From NCBI RefSeq assembly GCF_029051725.1, contig NZ_JAACFU010000002.1:604374-668373 (forward strand): DNA of 64,000 nt, written 5' to 3'. The position numbers and the translations under genes are program-made. Below are positions 18,468 to 26,956 of this stretch, one piece after another. Position 1 is the stretch's first letter. Each line of letters begins with the position of its first letter. The notes beneath the pieces are model-generated. The model had not been told where the DNA came from. It worked only from the letters and a program-made list of their open reading frames with translations, and ran no database searches. This DNA comes from Bradyrhizobium sp. CSS354. Lineage in GTDB: Bacteria > Pseudomonadota > Alphaproteobacteria > Rhizobiales > Xanthobacteraceae.

Positions 18468-18581
18468 ATGCGCCCCACCACAGCCAAAGAGAAGGCCAGG
18501 ATCGCCGCCGGCGCGGCGGCGGCCGTCGTCATGGCGGCCGTGCTGTTCGCATTCGCCATGGGATTTCTGCTGGCGCGATGA
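18468..18581 (+). CDS. Very short single-helix membrane protein
   Basis: 37 residues from the ATG at 18468: a charged N-terminus (PTTAKEKARIA) followed by one transmembrane helix of Ala, Val and Phe ending MGFLLAR. It lies between the divergent methyltransferase start and the chemoreceptor end. No ribosome binding site is strong. The clear hydrophilic-then-hydrophobic pattern is the only support, so this is tentative. Confidence 0.42.
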   Translation: MRPTTAKEKARIAAGAAAAVVMAAVLFAFAMGFLLAR

Positions 18582-18617
18582 GTGCGTAGCGCGGCGGACG
18601 AAAGCCGCCGCGCTGAC

Positions 18618-20315
18618 TCAAGCGGCGCGCACCGTGTGGAGGAATTTCCCGACTTGGTCCTTCAGCCGGTTGCTGTCGGTCGCCAGCATCTTGGCGGTGG
18701 AAAGCACCTGCGAGGAGGCCGAGCCGGTCTCGGCCGCACCGCGCTGCACGTCGGCGATGTTGGTGGAGACCTTCTGGGTGCCGTGGGCGGCCTGCTGCAC
18801 GTTGCGCGAAATCTCCTGGGTTGCGGCGCCCTGCTCCTCGACGGCCGCGGCGATGGTCGAGGACACCTCCGACAGCCGCTCGATCGTCGCGGAGATGTCA
18901 CGGATCGCGTTGACGGATTCCTGGGTCGCGGTCTGGATGCCGGAAATCTGCTGGCTGATCTCGCCGGTCGCCTTCGCCGTCTGCTCGGCCAGCGTCTTCA
19001 CCTCGGCGGCGACGACGGCAAAGCCGCGGCCGGCCTCGCCGGCACGTGCCGCCTCGATCGTGGCGTTGAGCGCCAGGAGGTTGGTCTGGCCGGCAATGGT
19101 GTTGATCAGTTCGACGACATCGCCGATGCGCGTCGCCGCAACCGAGAGCTCGCTGACGCGCTCCGTCGTGGTGCGGGCCTGGGTGACGGCCTCGCCCGCC
19201 ATCCGCGCGGATTCCTGCACCTGCCGGCTGATCTCGTTAACCGAAGAGGACAGTTCTTCCGTGGCGGTCGCAACCGACTGCACGTTGACCGTGGCTTCGC
19301 CCGAGGCGACCGCGACGACGGAGGTCAGTTCCTGCGCACGTTGCGCGGTGGTGGCCAGCGTCGAGGACGACGCTTCGAGCTCGGTGGACGCCGAGCCCAC
19401 CGTCTCGATGATCTCGCCGACCGCGCGCTCAAAGCCGTCGGCAAGGTTGACCATGTCGCGCTTGCGCTGATCGGCAGCCTGCTTCTCCACTTCGACCTGC
19501 GCAGCCTTGAGGCGCTCGACCTCGATCCCGTTGGTCTTGAAGATTTCGACCGTCCTGGCCATGTCGCCGATCTCGTCGCGACGGTCCTTCTCGGGCACTT
19601 CGGTCTTGAGATCGTTGCGGGCAAGGCCCTCCATGGCGAGCTTGAGGCGGGCAATCGGCCGGGACATCGCGTTGAGGCCGATGAACAGCGCGATCGCGAT
19701 ACCCAGGATCAGGCCGCCGGCGCTGACGCCGATCACGGTCCAGGTTGCGGATCTGGCGTCGCGGTTGATGGCGTCCTTGCGCTTGGCAACCGCCTGTGCG
19801 GTCTCGCCCACGAACTGGGCAATGCGCCCCAGGGCCGCATCCATCACCGGGTCGCACTCCTTGTGCGCGCGTTCGGATGCCTTCGCGTTCTCTTCCGGGC
19901 TGCTTGCGAGCGAGCCTGCCTTCAGCACCGGATCGCAGCCGGCGAATACGGCTTTCAGCTGGTCGCCGATGCTCTTGATCTGGCTCGCGCGCGCGGGATC
20001 GTCCTGCTCGGCTGCGTCGAGGTATTGGCGGATTTCATCGCGGTTCTGGGTCGCGGCCTTGAGGCGGTTGGCGTTGCCCGCCTCCGTCGCCTCGGTGAAG
20101 ACCGCATAGAGCGCGGCATGATAGGTCTCGGCGCGGCGCTGGGCTCGCGTCAAGTTGAGCGCTGAGGATTGCGCGGCGGAAAGCTCGGCGAAGCCGTCGA
20201 CAGTCGCCGAGAGTTCGCGCGTGCCGAAGCCCGCGACGGCGACCATGGCAAAGCCCATCACGGCCACGATCAGCGCGACCTTCCACACGATCTTCAGATT
20301 GTTCAAAACGCTCAT
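18618..20315 (-). CDS. Methyl-accepting chemotaxis protein
   Basis: 565 residues. First membrane helix about 10-30 ([18 protein letters not shown]), a periplasmic region to about 190 that looks like a four-helix bundle with a Cys pair (FAGCDPVL and KECDPVM), second helix about 193-213, HAMP domain about 215-265 and an MCP signalling domain to the end. The hairpin tip motif [20 protein letters not shown] is intact. The C-terminus shows no CheR-docking pentapeptide. It senses an unknown chemical and signals to CheA, which is not encoded here. The long open frame on the opposite strand is a shadow. Confidence 0.95.
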   Translation of the reverse strand: MSVLNNLKIVWKVALIVAVMGFAMVAVAGFGTRELSATVDGFAELSAAQSSALNLTRAQRRAETYHAALYAVFTEATEAGNANRLKAATQNRDEIRQYLDAAEQDDPARASQIKSIGDQLKAVFAGCDPVLKAGSLASSPEENAKASERAHKECDPVMDAALGRIAQFVGETAQAVAKRKDAINRDARSATWTVIGVSAGGLILGIAIALFIGLNAMSRPIARLKLAMEGLARNDLKTEVPEKDRRDEIGDMARTVEIFKTNGIEVERLKAAQVEVEKQAADQRKRDMVNLADGFERAVGEIIETVGSASTELEASSSTLATTAQRAQELTSVVAVASGEATVNVQSVATATEELSSSVNEISRQVQESARMAGEAVTQARTTTERVSELSVAATRIGDVVELINTIAGQTNLLALNATIEAARAGEAGRGFAVVAAEVKTLAEQTAKATGEISQQISGIQTATQESVNAIRDISATIERLSEVSSTIAAAVEEQGAATQEISRNVQQAAHGTQKVSTNIADVQRGAAETGSASSQVLSTAKMLATDSNRLKDQVGKFLHTVRAA

Positions 20316-20442
20316 TGCAGCCGCCCCAGTGATTTCCGCCGGCGCATATTCCCAGCACCGTGCATTGGAACCAGCTGACGTTAAGATTTGATGCCAAACA
20401 TCCCGTGTAGTCTTACGGAAAACTAACTATTTAGGCTTTCGC

Positions 20443-20464
20443 CGTAAGCTTCGCGTAAGCTTCG
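20443..20464. repeat. Tandem 11-base repeat upstream of the chemoreceptor gene
   Basis: Two adjacent exact copies of CGTAAGCTTCG lie 128 bases before the chemoreceptor start codon. Each contains the palindrome AAGCTT. This could be a protein-binding site in the promoter region or simple duplication; the sequence does not decide. Confidence 0.5.
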
Positions 20465-20532
20465 GACTATTCGGGGTGCGAGCCTGGCGTGGGAAACCGG
20501 AATCGGTCGCCGGCGTCAGTCGTTGTCGGTCC

Positions 20533-20739
20533 ATGCGGATCAGGGAAGAAAACCGAAACATATTTCTGCTGGCGACCGTTACGCTGTGCTGTAGCGCACT
20601 GGCTGGAGCAATTGCGCTGTTCGAACCGGCTCCGGCAAAGCAGCAGGCAGAAGCGTCGGCGATCGGCATGATCGCTCCGACGCCAGTTCGGGTGGTCGGG
20701 GCCCCGTTCGAGCCCAACCTCAATCCGCGGGAGCGCTAG
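20533..20739 (+). CDS. Small membrane-anchored hypothetical protein
   Basis: 68 residues from the ATG at 20533: a short basic start (RIREENRN), a transmembrane helix (IFLLATVTLCCSALAGAIAL) and a Pro/Ala-rich tail ending NLNPRER that would lie outside the membrane. It is divergent from the chemoreceptor. No recognisable domain. The regular topology makes a real gene likely; function unknown. Confidence 0.6.
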   Translation: MRIREENRNIFLLATVTLCCSALAGAIALFEPAPAKQQAEASAIGMIAPTPVRVVGAPFEPNLNPRER

Positions 20740-20742
20740 CGC

Positions 20743-20907
20743 TCACACCGGCGAGACGTCGGCGCCCTCCTCGGGACGGCGTTTGGCGCGGGCCAACTCC
20801 TCAACGATCGCGATCACCTCCGCCCGTTTGTCGGGCGGCAGCGACAGGAACGCGCGGACGAGTCTCAGGCCCTCCGCTTCGGTCGAATGGTCTGCTTTGG
20901 CATCCAT
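20743..20907 (-). CDS. Small helical hypothetical protein
   Basis: 54 residues from the ATG at 20907, with GGGGA just before it. The core LRLVRAFLSLPPDKRAEVIA resembles the C-terminal tail seen on some small XRE regulators in Rhizobiales (a LV.AFL.L.P..R..II pattern), but the DNA-binding part is absent. Its 3' end faces that of the 68-residue gene, three bases apart. Function unknown. Confidence 0.55.
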   Translation of the reverse strand: MDAKADHSTEAEGLRLVRAFLSLPPDKRAEVIAIVEELARAKRRPEEGADVSPV

Positions 20908-21009
20908 TCCCCACTGTCGGGCGGTCGGGAAAAATATGCAATCCCCCGCCCAACACCTTCTTGATTCGGCTGGCCAGCTTTGCTGGAATAGCCCCAACAG
21001 GGGTGCACC

Positions 21010-21384
21010 ATGAAGTGGATCGCGGAACGCGACGCGCTGATTGCGCAGACAATGGCCTTCGTCCAATCGGTAACCGGCAAAAAGGATGACTTGCATCCAC
21101 CGGAGATCCCGACGGCGGCAGTGGCCGTGTCGGTGCAGATCGTCCCCGCCAACACCGTCGTCGAGACCGAGCCACTTCAGGCCGCTCCGCCGCAGCCCTT
21201 ACCTCTGCCTCCGCCGCGGATGGCGAGCCACGACGTCCGCACCGAGATGCAGGCCCGCATCGCCAATTTCCGCAAGCATCAGGAGCGGTTCGAGCGCGAG
21301 CGCGAGGAATATTGCGCGGCAACCCTGACCAAACTGCGCGCCGCCATCGGCGACGCCTCCCCCCGTCCGCCGGCTGACAAGTAA
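21010..21384 (+). CDS. Conserved-type hypothetical protein with Pro-rich centre
   Basis: 124 residues. N-terminal helix (MKWIAERDALIAQTMAFVQS), a Pro-rich linker in the middle (PPQPLPLPPP), and a charged C-terminal helix (TEMQARIANFRKHQERFERE) likely to form a coiled coil. No signal peptide. The arrangement is orderly, and I recall similar proteins in Bradyrhizobium, but I cannot assign a function. Confidence 0.65.
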   Translation: MKWIAERDALIAQTMAFVQSVTGKKDDLHPPEIPTAAVAVSVQIVPANTVVETEPLQAAPPQPLPLPPPRMASHDVRTEMQARIANFRKHQERFEREREEYCAATLTKLRAAIGDASPRPPADK

Positions 21385-21406
21385 AGCCGGGGCCTCCCGT
21401 CGCGGG

Positions 21407-21514
21407 CTACAGCCAGGACCACACCAGCCAGAGATTGGCCACGCAGGCGCCGAAAAGGGCCAGCGTGAGGGGCAGCAGCATGTGCCCGCAAGAGGTTTTC
21501 AGGTCGGTCGTCAT
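21407..21514 (-). CDS. Tiny single-helix membrane protein
   Basis: 35 residues from the ATG at 21514: a polar start (MTTDLKTSCGH) followed by one hydrophobic helix (LLPLTLALFGACVANLWLVW) that ends the protein. AGGGGA lies about a dozen bases upstream. It sits in the gap between two forward genes. The near-perfect single-pass topology supports it; role unknown. Confidence 0.5.
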   Translation of the reverse strand: MTTDLKTSCGHMLLPLTLALFGACVANLWLVWSWL

Positions 21515-21687
21515 GCCCGAAAACATCCCCTGATTCCGCCAAACGAGTCCCGGGGATTCTTTTTTTCGGGATTCAGGACTCGTTAAGGACTCAGGCCCCG
21601 GCGACCTCGATCACGGCCGCGTGATCGACCGACGAACGGAACCCCTCCCCCGCAAAGTCGTTAATGCGCTTTCCGGGAGCGGGAAGA

Positions 21688-21942
21688 ATGCCCTACGCCC
21701 TGTTCTGCAACGACGCCCAGATCAGCAAGGCCTATCCTGACGAGGCCGACGTCTGGAGGCTCGCGCAGCGAAGTGGCCTCGTCGTGGACATCTCCGCGGA
21801 TGACAACCGTCCCGGGCCCCGCCGGGTGCTCGACAACGATTATGAGATCAAGCCGTGCCGGGCCGCACAGGGTGAGGACCCGGCCCGGAACAAAGCCGAG
21901 GCCGATCGCCAGGCCAGGATGGAGCTTGAGCTCAATTCCTGA
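21688..21942 (+). CDS. Small conserved-type hypothetical protein
   Basis: 84 residues from the ATG at 21688, preceded by GGGAGCGGGAAGA. Sequence features: MPYALFCNDAQISKAYPDEA, then RRVLDNDYEIKPC and a charged C-terminal helix (NKAEADRQARMELEL). From memory this matches a short protein repeatedly found in Bradyrhizobium and Rhodopseudomonas. No membrane segment. Function unknown. Confidence 0.7.
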   Translation: MPYALFCNDAQISKAYPDEADVWRLAQRSGLVVDISADDNRPGPRRVLDNDYEIKPCRAAQGEDPARNKAEADRQARMELELNS

Positions 21943-21981
21943 GGACAGCTCGAAGCCGGGAAGCCAGAGCTCAGGAAAATC

Positions 21982-22224
21982 TCAGGGCGTTGCGGTCGCG
22001 AGCGAGGCCTGCTCGCCAGCCAAAGCCACGCAGGCCTTCCGGCGATGCAGCCCGCGGATCGCGCCGGTGACCTTCAGCACCTTGCCGGAAGAGCACGAGT
22101 CATCCTTGACGAAGGCCACCTCATAGGGTGCCAGCATCAGAGGCTCGGATTTGAGGATTGTTTGGGCAGCGCACGGCAAACCGACGAAGCACGAGAGCAC
22201 CACTGCCGACACCAAGATACGCAT
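21982..22224 (-). CDS. Small secreted protein (possibly DUF6719)
   Basis: 80 residues from the ATG at 22224. Signal peptide MRILVSAVVLSCFVGLPCAA, then a compact domain with two Cys (DDSCSSGKVLKVTGAIRG and RRKACVAL) likely to form a disulfide. The SEP..LAPYEV.FV.D.SC..GKVLKVTG pattern is that of a short periplasmic family I associate with DUF6719; the number is from memory. Function unknown. Confidence 0.7.
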   Translation of the reverse strand: MRILVSAVVLSCFVGLPCAAQTILKSEPLMLAPYEVAFVKDDSCSSGKVLKVTGAIRGLHRRKACVALAGEQASLATATP

Positions 22225-22424
22225 GTCCGTCGTCCCACCAGCCCGGTAATCGTCATATAACGCGTTCCGGCGCGCGAGTTCCGTAAGCGGCAAAAATTAT
22301 TTTTGCTTTACCCGAGCTCCATGACGCGCGTGAGAAAGCGCCCGCCGGAACGTTTGCTTGCAAATGACGCGCCAGATGGTTGACGCAATGCAAACAAAAC
22401 TCGCCAACGAGGGCCGGGCAAACG

Positions 22425-22448
22425 AAAGGCCGGCGAGAGCCGGCCTTT
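22425..22448 (-). terminator. Intrinsic terminator of the porin gene
   Basis: A perfect 10-base-pair hairpin, AAAGGCCGGC-GAGA-GCCGGCCTTT, lies 26 bases past the porin stop codon. On the minus strand it ends in TTT and then CGTTTG. A short stable stem with a T-rich end fits termination of the minus-strand gene. Confidence 0.7.
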
Positions 22449-22474
22449 GTCAGTTCGTGGTCATTGGTGGCGCG

Positions 22475-23182
22475 TCAGTAGCGCGAGGCTGCCGGACCGC
22501 CCCAGCCAAAGCGGTAGTTCACACCGACCTTGACGGCATGCTCGTCCTCCCGGCCGCGGACGCCGACAACGTCGACCGGACCGGAGGTGATCGTCGTGCT
22601 GCCGAAGTTGTAATACTGGTACTCGGCCTTGGCCGACCAGTTCGGCGCGAACATGTATTCGAGGCCAGCGCCGACAGTGTAGCCGTCTTTGCTGTTGCCG
22701 GTGGCGGTGAAGGCCTGCGGGACGCCGGCGATATTGACGCCAAGGCCGCCGTTGCGCCAGGCATAACCGCCCTTGGCGTAAAGCAGCGCCGGACCCCAGG
22801 TGTAGCCGATGCGACCGGTTACCGAGCCAAGCTGGTCGGTATTGGAGGTCACCTGCGTGCCCAGCGGGAACGTGGCACCGCTATTGTTGGTCGGCAGCCA
22901 GGAATACTGGGCCTCGACGCCCATGACCCAATTGGGCGCGAACTGGTAGTCGAAGCCGCCCTGGACACCGCCGAGGAAGCGCGCGTCGCTCGACTGGAAG
23001 CTGCTGTCGCCGGCAAAGGCGCCGCCGACATGGCCGCCGATGTAGAAGCCGGTCCAGTTGTAGATTACCTGCGGCGGCGTGTAGGCCGGAGCCTTGGTGT
23101 AGGTGCGCGCCTGCATGTCGGCTGCGGCAGCCGGCGCGGCCAGCGCAAGCAGGGCAACTGCACCCAGCAAAATCCTCTTCAT
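22475..23182 (-). CDS. Outer-membrane beta-barrel protein (Omp25/RopB-like porin family)
   Basis: 235 residues from the ATG at 23182, with GGGGA five bases upstream. Signal peptide RILLGAVALLALAAPAAAAD, then the family start VIYNWTGFYIGGHVGGAF, then alternating strands (GGVQGGFDYQFAPNWVMGVE, GSVTGRIGYTWGPALLYAKG, YTVGAGLEYMFAPNWSAKAE) and the end VKVGVNYRFGW. This is the eight-stranded OmpA-like barrel abundant in Rhizobiales outer membranes. The last residues run slightly beyond the usual terminal Phe. It has its own terminator. Confidence 0.93.
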   Translation of the reverse strand: MKRILLGAVALLALAAPAAAADMQARTYTKAPAYTPPQVIYNWTGFYIGGHVGGAFAGDSSFQSSDARFLGGVQGGFDYQFAPNWVMGVEAQYSWLPTNNSGATFPLGTQVTSNTDQLGSVTGRIGYTWGPALLYAKGGYAWRNGGLGVNIAGVPQAFTATGNSKDGYTVGAGLEYMFAPNWSAKAEYQYYNFGSTTITSGPVDVVGVRGREDEHAVKVGVNYRFGWGGPAASRY

Positions 23183-23469
23183 GATCATCCCCGTTCTTTC
23201 AATTACGACACTCAGGAAACAACGTGGCGTGAATTGGGTTGCTTCGCGGCGATGCCGGAACGTTGATCGTTCGTGACTGTGACGGAGCGGCAACAACGCC
23301 GTTTTGTTCCGTCCCGCAGGCTGGTGCCGACGGTTTTTTTCCGTCGGCTGCAACCTGCCGTACCGATTAGTCGCAACGCAAAACCACCCCGTTCAAAGCT
23401 CGCCGAAATGTGATCCCGCAACTCCGGCGGGCTCTGTTCTATCACCCGGCGATGAAGGTGGGCTTTGCG

Positions 23470-23904
23470 CTACCGCGTCATCTTTTCAAGTTCCGGAAAG
23501 GGTACGTAAACCGCGCCCGCGCACAGCTCGCTGGCGCGATCGACGACGCGGTCCGCCCGGCCGTTGACGAAAATCACGGCGCGTTCTCTCATGGCCTTGT
23601 AGGTGCCGTCGGTCTCGCGTGGGGTGAAGTGCAGGCAGCTGACATAGAACTGCCGGCCGCCGACCTCGCGCTGCACCGGCTCGGCCATACTGGCGTCACG
23701 CACGCCGACGGGGTTGTTCAGATAGCTGCGCATCAAGGCCAGCGTGTCGCCGCGGAAATTATCCGGGAACGGTTGTGGGCCTCCGGCCTGGGTCCCCTCC
23801 ATCAGAGCCGGACGATCACCGCCGCTGCCGAAACATCCCGTGAGCGCCAGCGGCAGTGCCAGCATCAACGCCAAGCTCACTGCGCGTTCCGCTAGTCGCC
23901 GCAC
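23470..23904 (-). CDS. Hypothetical lipoprotein
   Basis: 144 residues from a GTG start. The signal peptide ends in a lipobox (LALTGC, Cys at about 24), so it should be lipidated. The mature domain includes GDTLALMRSYLNNPVGVRDA, GRQFYVSCLHFTPRETDGTY and RAVIFVNGRADRV, with a conserved-looking Cys pair (SCLHF and ELCAG). I do not recognise the fold. It stands alone between two minus-strand genes. Confidence 0.78.
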   Translation of the reverse strand: MRRLAERAVSLALMLALPLALTGCFGSGGDRPALMEGTQAGGPQPFPDNFRGDTLALMRSYLNNPVGVRDASMAEPVQREVGGRQFYVSCLHFTPRETDGTYKAMRERAVIFVNGRADRVVDRASELCAGAVYVPFPELEKMTR

Positions 23905-23974
23905 CGCTTACGCTCTCCGCTCGATCAGTCTCGGAGACGTTCCAGCCCCAAGGTTGCAATGATGCCTGTCTACA

Positions 23975-24100
23975 GGTGTTTTGCCCGACAAGTCAAACGG
24001 CTTCGTAAAATCCGCAGATGAGCCCATCCGTCAAACCATTGATTTATCTAGCATCGGCTACTGTGCATGGGGTTGTTTTCGAGGTTTTGGTTGCGGCCGC
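23975..24100. repeat. Probable fragment of a dispersed repeat in a 350-base gap
   Basis: The gap 23905-24254 holds no gene I can support. It begins with the 16-base GGTGTTTTGCCCGACA, found again exactly at 54969-54984 in the repeat cluster, and continues with CTACTGTGCATGGGGTTGTT, which I remember as a frequent intergenic sequence in Bradyrhizobium. I read this as the tail of a dispersed element. Confidence 0.42.
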
Positions 24101-24254
24101 CAAACCTGGGAGGTTGCTCGCGGGCTTCATCATGGTCGTACCGGCCCGCCGCCAGCACCTCGAGCTTTCGCGCGAGGCGTGACGAACAGGCCGGCCTGAA
24201 TTCCTCACGCGGCGGCGGGGGCAATGCTAGGACGCCGCCGCGCAGGATCAGTGG

Positions 24255-24665
24255 TTAGCTGCGCTTGTCCATCGTCGCCGGCTTGGTCACGTCCGGCTGC
24301 GTCTTCAGCGACTTCTTCGCTGAGAGATGCTTGTGGTGGTGGCGATGCGTGCGCACGGTCTTGTGCTCGTCGGGTGTGACCGCGGCGTTGGCATTCATCG
24401 CCTTCGACTTCGAGTCCACCTTGGCATCCACCTTGGCGTCGGCCTTGGCGTCCGAAGTCTTGGCGTCCGAAGTCTTGGCGTCCGAAGTCTTGGCGTCCGC
24501 CTTGAGGCCGGCGTCGGGTTTCGCGGCGGTGGTCGATGCTTTGGTCTGGCTCTGGTCCGCCTTGATCACCGGCGTGGTCGTCGTGGTCTTGCCGGTCTCG
24601 GCTGCGAAGGCCGGGGCTGCGATTACGGAAGCTGCGAGCAAGGCTGCGGAAATGGTCTTCAACAT
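24255..24665 (-). CDS. Secreted Lys/Ala-rich repeat protein with a His-rich stretch
   Basis: 136 residues from the ATG at 24665, with AGGAG upstream. Signal peptide MLKTISAALLAASVIAAPAF cleaved near FAAE. The mature protein is low-complexity: a Thr/Lys region, tandem KTSDA units coded by a 15-base DNA repeat, KVDAKVDSK, and a basic patch HRHHHKHLSAKK near the C-terminus. No folded domain is recognisable. The His cluster could bind metal, and the Lys/Ala repeats resemble disordered histone-H1-like proteins except that a signal peptide is present. Both ideas are inference. Confidence 0.75.
   Translation of the reverse strand: MLKTISAALLAASVIAAPAFAAETGKTTTTTPVIKADQSQTKASTTAAKPDAGLKADAKTSDAKTSDAKTSDAKADAKVDAKVDSKSKAMNANAAVTPDEHKTVRTHRHHHKHLSAKKSLKTQPDVTKPATMDKRS
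24451..24495. repeat. Three perfect 15-base tandem repeats inside a coding region
   Basis: Three exact consecutive copies of TCCGAAGTCTTGGCG, coding on the minus strand for repeated KTSDA units. Exact identity over 45 bases, third positions included, points to recent expansion. Copy number is likely to vary between strains. Confidence 0.9.
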
Positions 24666-24917
24666 GGTTGATCTCCTCTTGGAAGGATCTTGAGGCGGGC
24701 GCCCTCTCGCCAACCCTTTGATCGTAGGTTGGAGCCTAGGGGGCACGCACTGAACCCAATCTGAAGCCCGCAGCAGGCTTCCGTTCATCTGGATGACAAG
24801 TTTGTCATCCGGCCGCAGGACGAATAGGCCGGGATGCTGGGAATGTTTTTGCCTGATGGGTGTTCCGGTCTTTGGGCAATCGTGTAGGATCGCCACGTTC
24901 CATACCGGAGAACTTCG

Positions 24918-25460
24918 ATGCGCAAACTCTCAACGCTTCTTGTGCCGGGACTTGTCGCCATGACATTGGCGGCCGGGCCGGCTCTGACCAGCGCCTATGC
25001 CGCAGGTGGCGACACCCCCTCCTCTCCGCCGGCGTCGGACACCTCGACCAAAAAGGGCAAGAAGAAGAGCTCCTCCATCAGCGATCCGAAATTCCTCGCC
25101 GCCTATCGCACTGCCTACACCACGATCTATGACAATCACGACTACACCGGCGCGATCGGCCAGCTGAAGTCGCTCAAGCGCGACGACGTCGCCGACGTCG
25201 CCAATCTGATCGGCTATTCCTATCGCAAGCTCGGCGACTACCAGTCGTCGAAGGTCTATTACGAGCTGGCGCTGAAGGACGATCCGAACCACATTCGCAC
25301 CTGGCAGTACTATGGCCTCTGGCAGCTCGAGCAGGGCAACCGCGAGCAGGCGCAGTATCACCTGAACAAGCTCGCCTCGCTCGCCGGCACCGACAGCTCC
25401 GAATATCGCTCGCTCGCCGCCGCGCTGGACAAGCCGACCGGCGCGACCCTCGTCTATTAG
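24918..25460 (+). CDS. Periplasmic TPR-repeat protein
   Basis: 180 residues, with GGAG before the ATG. Signal peptide to about residue 29 (LSTLLVPGLVAMTLAAG, cleaved after AYA), a Ser/Lys-rich linker with GKKKSSS, then two to three TPR units: YDNHDYTGAIGQLKSL, LIGYSYRKLGDYQSSKVYYE and YGLWQLEQGNREQAQYHLNK. TPRs bind other proteins. The partner is not evident from the neighbours. A strong hairpin follows the stop codon. Confidence 0.88.
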   Translation: MRKLSTLLVPGLVAMTLAAGPALTSAYAAGGDTPSSPPASDTSTKKGKKKSSSISDPKFLAAYRTAYTTIYDNHDYTGAIGQLKSLKRDDVADVANLIGYSYRKLGDYQSSKVYYELALKDDPNHIRTWQYYGLWQLEQGNREQAQYHLNKLASLAGTDSSEYRSLAAALDKPTGATLVY

Positions 25461-25483
25461 CGCATCGCATTTTCGAATGAGGC

Positions 25484-25515
25484 GAACGGGCACAACCGCA
25501 GGGTTGTGCCCGTTC
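25484..25515 (+). terminator. Strong hairpin after the TPR gene
   Basis: A perfect 14-base-pair stem, GAACGGGCACAACC and GGTTGTGCCCGTTC, with a four-base loop, lies 24 bases after the TPR stop codon. There is no clean T-run, so it may terminate transcription weakly or protect the 3' end of the mRNA. Confidence 0.6.
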
Positions 25516-25567
25516 TGCGTTCTCGGCTAGCTTGCCCACCAATCCTTCCCTCGCAAATCGGTGCGCA

Positions 25568-26956
25568 ATGGACAAGTGGCTGCGATCCGCGATCGACTAC
25601 ATCGGCTCCTGGATCGAATTCCAGCACACCACAATCCAGCAGCCGGGCGTCATGGTCGCCTTCGTCCATCGCGGCGAGGTCGTTGCCGAGCATGCGTTCG
25701 GCCTCGCCAATCTCGACACCGGCGAGAAGCTCACCCCACGCCACCGCTTCCGCATTGCCTCGCACTCGAAGAGCTTCACCTCGGCCGGCATCATGAAGCT
25801 GCGCGAGCAACGCAAGCTCCGGCTCGACGATTCCGTTGGCCAATATGTCGCCGGCCTGCATCCGCGCGTCGCCGAAACGACGATCGCGCAAGTGCTCTCG
25901 CACAGCGCGGGACTGACGCGCGACGGCGCCGATTCCGGCCAGTTCATCGACAGCCGTCCATATCTGAGCGCCAAGGAGCTGCTCGCGGAATTGAAGCTGC
26001 CGACCGCAATCGAGCCGGGCACACGCTTCAAATATTCCAATCACGGCTTTGGGCTGATCGGTCTCGTCATTGAGGCCGTGACGAAGGAGCCCTACCCGGT
26101 CTGGATCAAGCGCGAGATCATCGAACCCGCGGGCCTGCGCGAGACCGAGCCGGATGCACCGCTTCCTAAGGGCGCGTCGTTCGCGCGCGGCCACACCCGC
26201 AAGCTGCCGTACGGGGAGCGATGCGTGATCCCCGGCGACAATCCCGCGCACGCGATGGCCTCCGCCGCCGGCTTCATCGCGACCGCCGCCGATACCGCCC
26301 GCTTCTACGCGCAGCTCGCGCCCAATGCGAAGAAGAGCGTGCTATCGGTCGCGAGCCGCCGCGAGATGACGCGAAACCATTGGCGCGTGCCGCAAAGCTT
26401 CGAGGCCTATTACGGCCTCGGCGTCAACGCCGGCAAAACCGACGGCTGGGATTGGTTCGGCCATGGCGGCGGCTTTCAAGGTTACATCTCCCGGACCTGC
26501 TCCATCCCCGCTTGCGAGCTCGCGATCAGCATCCTCAGCAACTCCATCGACGGCGCGGCACCGTTCTGGATGGACGGCGCGATGCAGATCCTGCGCGTCT
26601 TTCAGTCCCGTGGTGCACCCGACCGCCGCGTGCGCGACTGGACTGGCCGCTGGTGGACGATCTGGGGCGCGAACGACCTCGTGCCGGTCGGCAACCGCGT
26701 GCTGGTCGCCAATCCCCAGTTCAACAACCCGTTCATGGACGCCGCCGAGATCGAGGTCACCGGCCGCGACACCGGCAAGCTCGCCTGGGCCGCCGGCTAC
26801 TCCAGCCACGGCGAGCCGGTGCGCCGCGTCCGCGACAAGCGCGGCAGGATCAGCGACGTCTGGATCGCGGGCGCCAACGTCAAGCCTGCGGCCGTCGTGG
26901 CGCGCGAGATCGCGCGGAGATACAAGCCGCGCAAGCGACGGCCTACTCCCGAATGA
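25568..26956 (+). CDS. Serine hydrolase of the beta-lactamase/class C family
   Basis: 462 residues from the ATG at 25568. Catalytic motifs: SxxK as S65-H-S-K68 (ASHSKSF), YxN as Y156-S-N158 (FKYSNHGFG) and HGG in FGHGGGFQGY. No signal peptide is seen, so it may be cytoplasmic. A C-terminal domain of about 110 residues (TGRWWTIWGANDLVPVGNRV onward) is beta-rich, as in esterase and peptidase members. It could be an esterase, a D-amino-peptidase or an amide hydrolase; the sequence does not decide. Its 3' end overlaps that of the facing carboxypeptidase gene by 14 bases. Confidence 0.88.
   Translation: MDKWLRSAIDYIGSWIEFQHTTIQQPGVMVAFVHRGEVVAEHAFGLANLDTGEKLTPRHRFRIASHSKSFTSAGIMKLREQRKLRLDDSVGQYVAGLHPRVAETTIAQVLSHSAGLTRDGADSGQFIDSRPYLSAKELLAELKLPTAIEPGTRFKYSNHGFGLIGLVIEAVTKEPYPVWIKREIIEPAGLRETEPDAPLPKGASFARGHTRKLPYGERCVIPGDNPAHAMASAAGFIATAADTARFYAQLAPNAKKSVLSVASRREMTRNHWRVPQSFEAYYGLGVNAGKTDGWDWFGHGGGFQGYISRTCSIPACELAISILSNSIDGAAPFWMDGAMQILRVFQSRGAPDRRVRDWTGRWWTIWGANDLVPVGNRVLVANPQFNNPFMDAAEIEVTGRDTGKLAWAAGYSSHGEPVRRVRDKRGRISDVWIAGANVKPAAVVAREIARRYKPRKRRPTPE

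Noticed and set aside
15765..18581. 938-codon plus-strand frame
   Set aside because: Antisense to the PQQ dehydrogenase and methyltransferase, both of which carry intact family motifs; the frame is Arg/Ala/Gly-rich with no domain.
18582..20165. 527-codon plus-strand frame rich in Leu, Gly and Arg
   Set aside because: Mirror of the chemoreceptor coding strand; no recognisable domain.
22240..22275. EcfG-type (general stress) promoter upstream of the small secreted protein
   Set aside because: GGAAC and CGTT are present on the minus strand, but by my count they are 15 bases apart rather than 16-17, and nothing else supports it.
24451..24495. CRISPR-like array
   Set aside because: The repeats are directly adjacent without spacers and code in frame for KTSDA; it is a coding tandem repeat.
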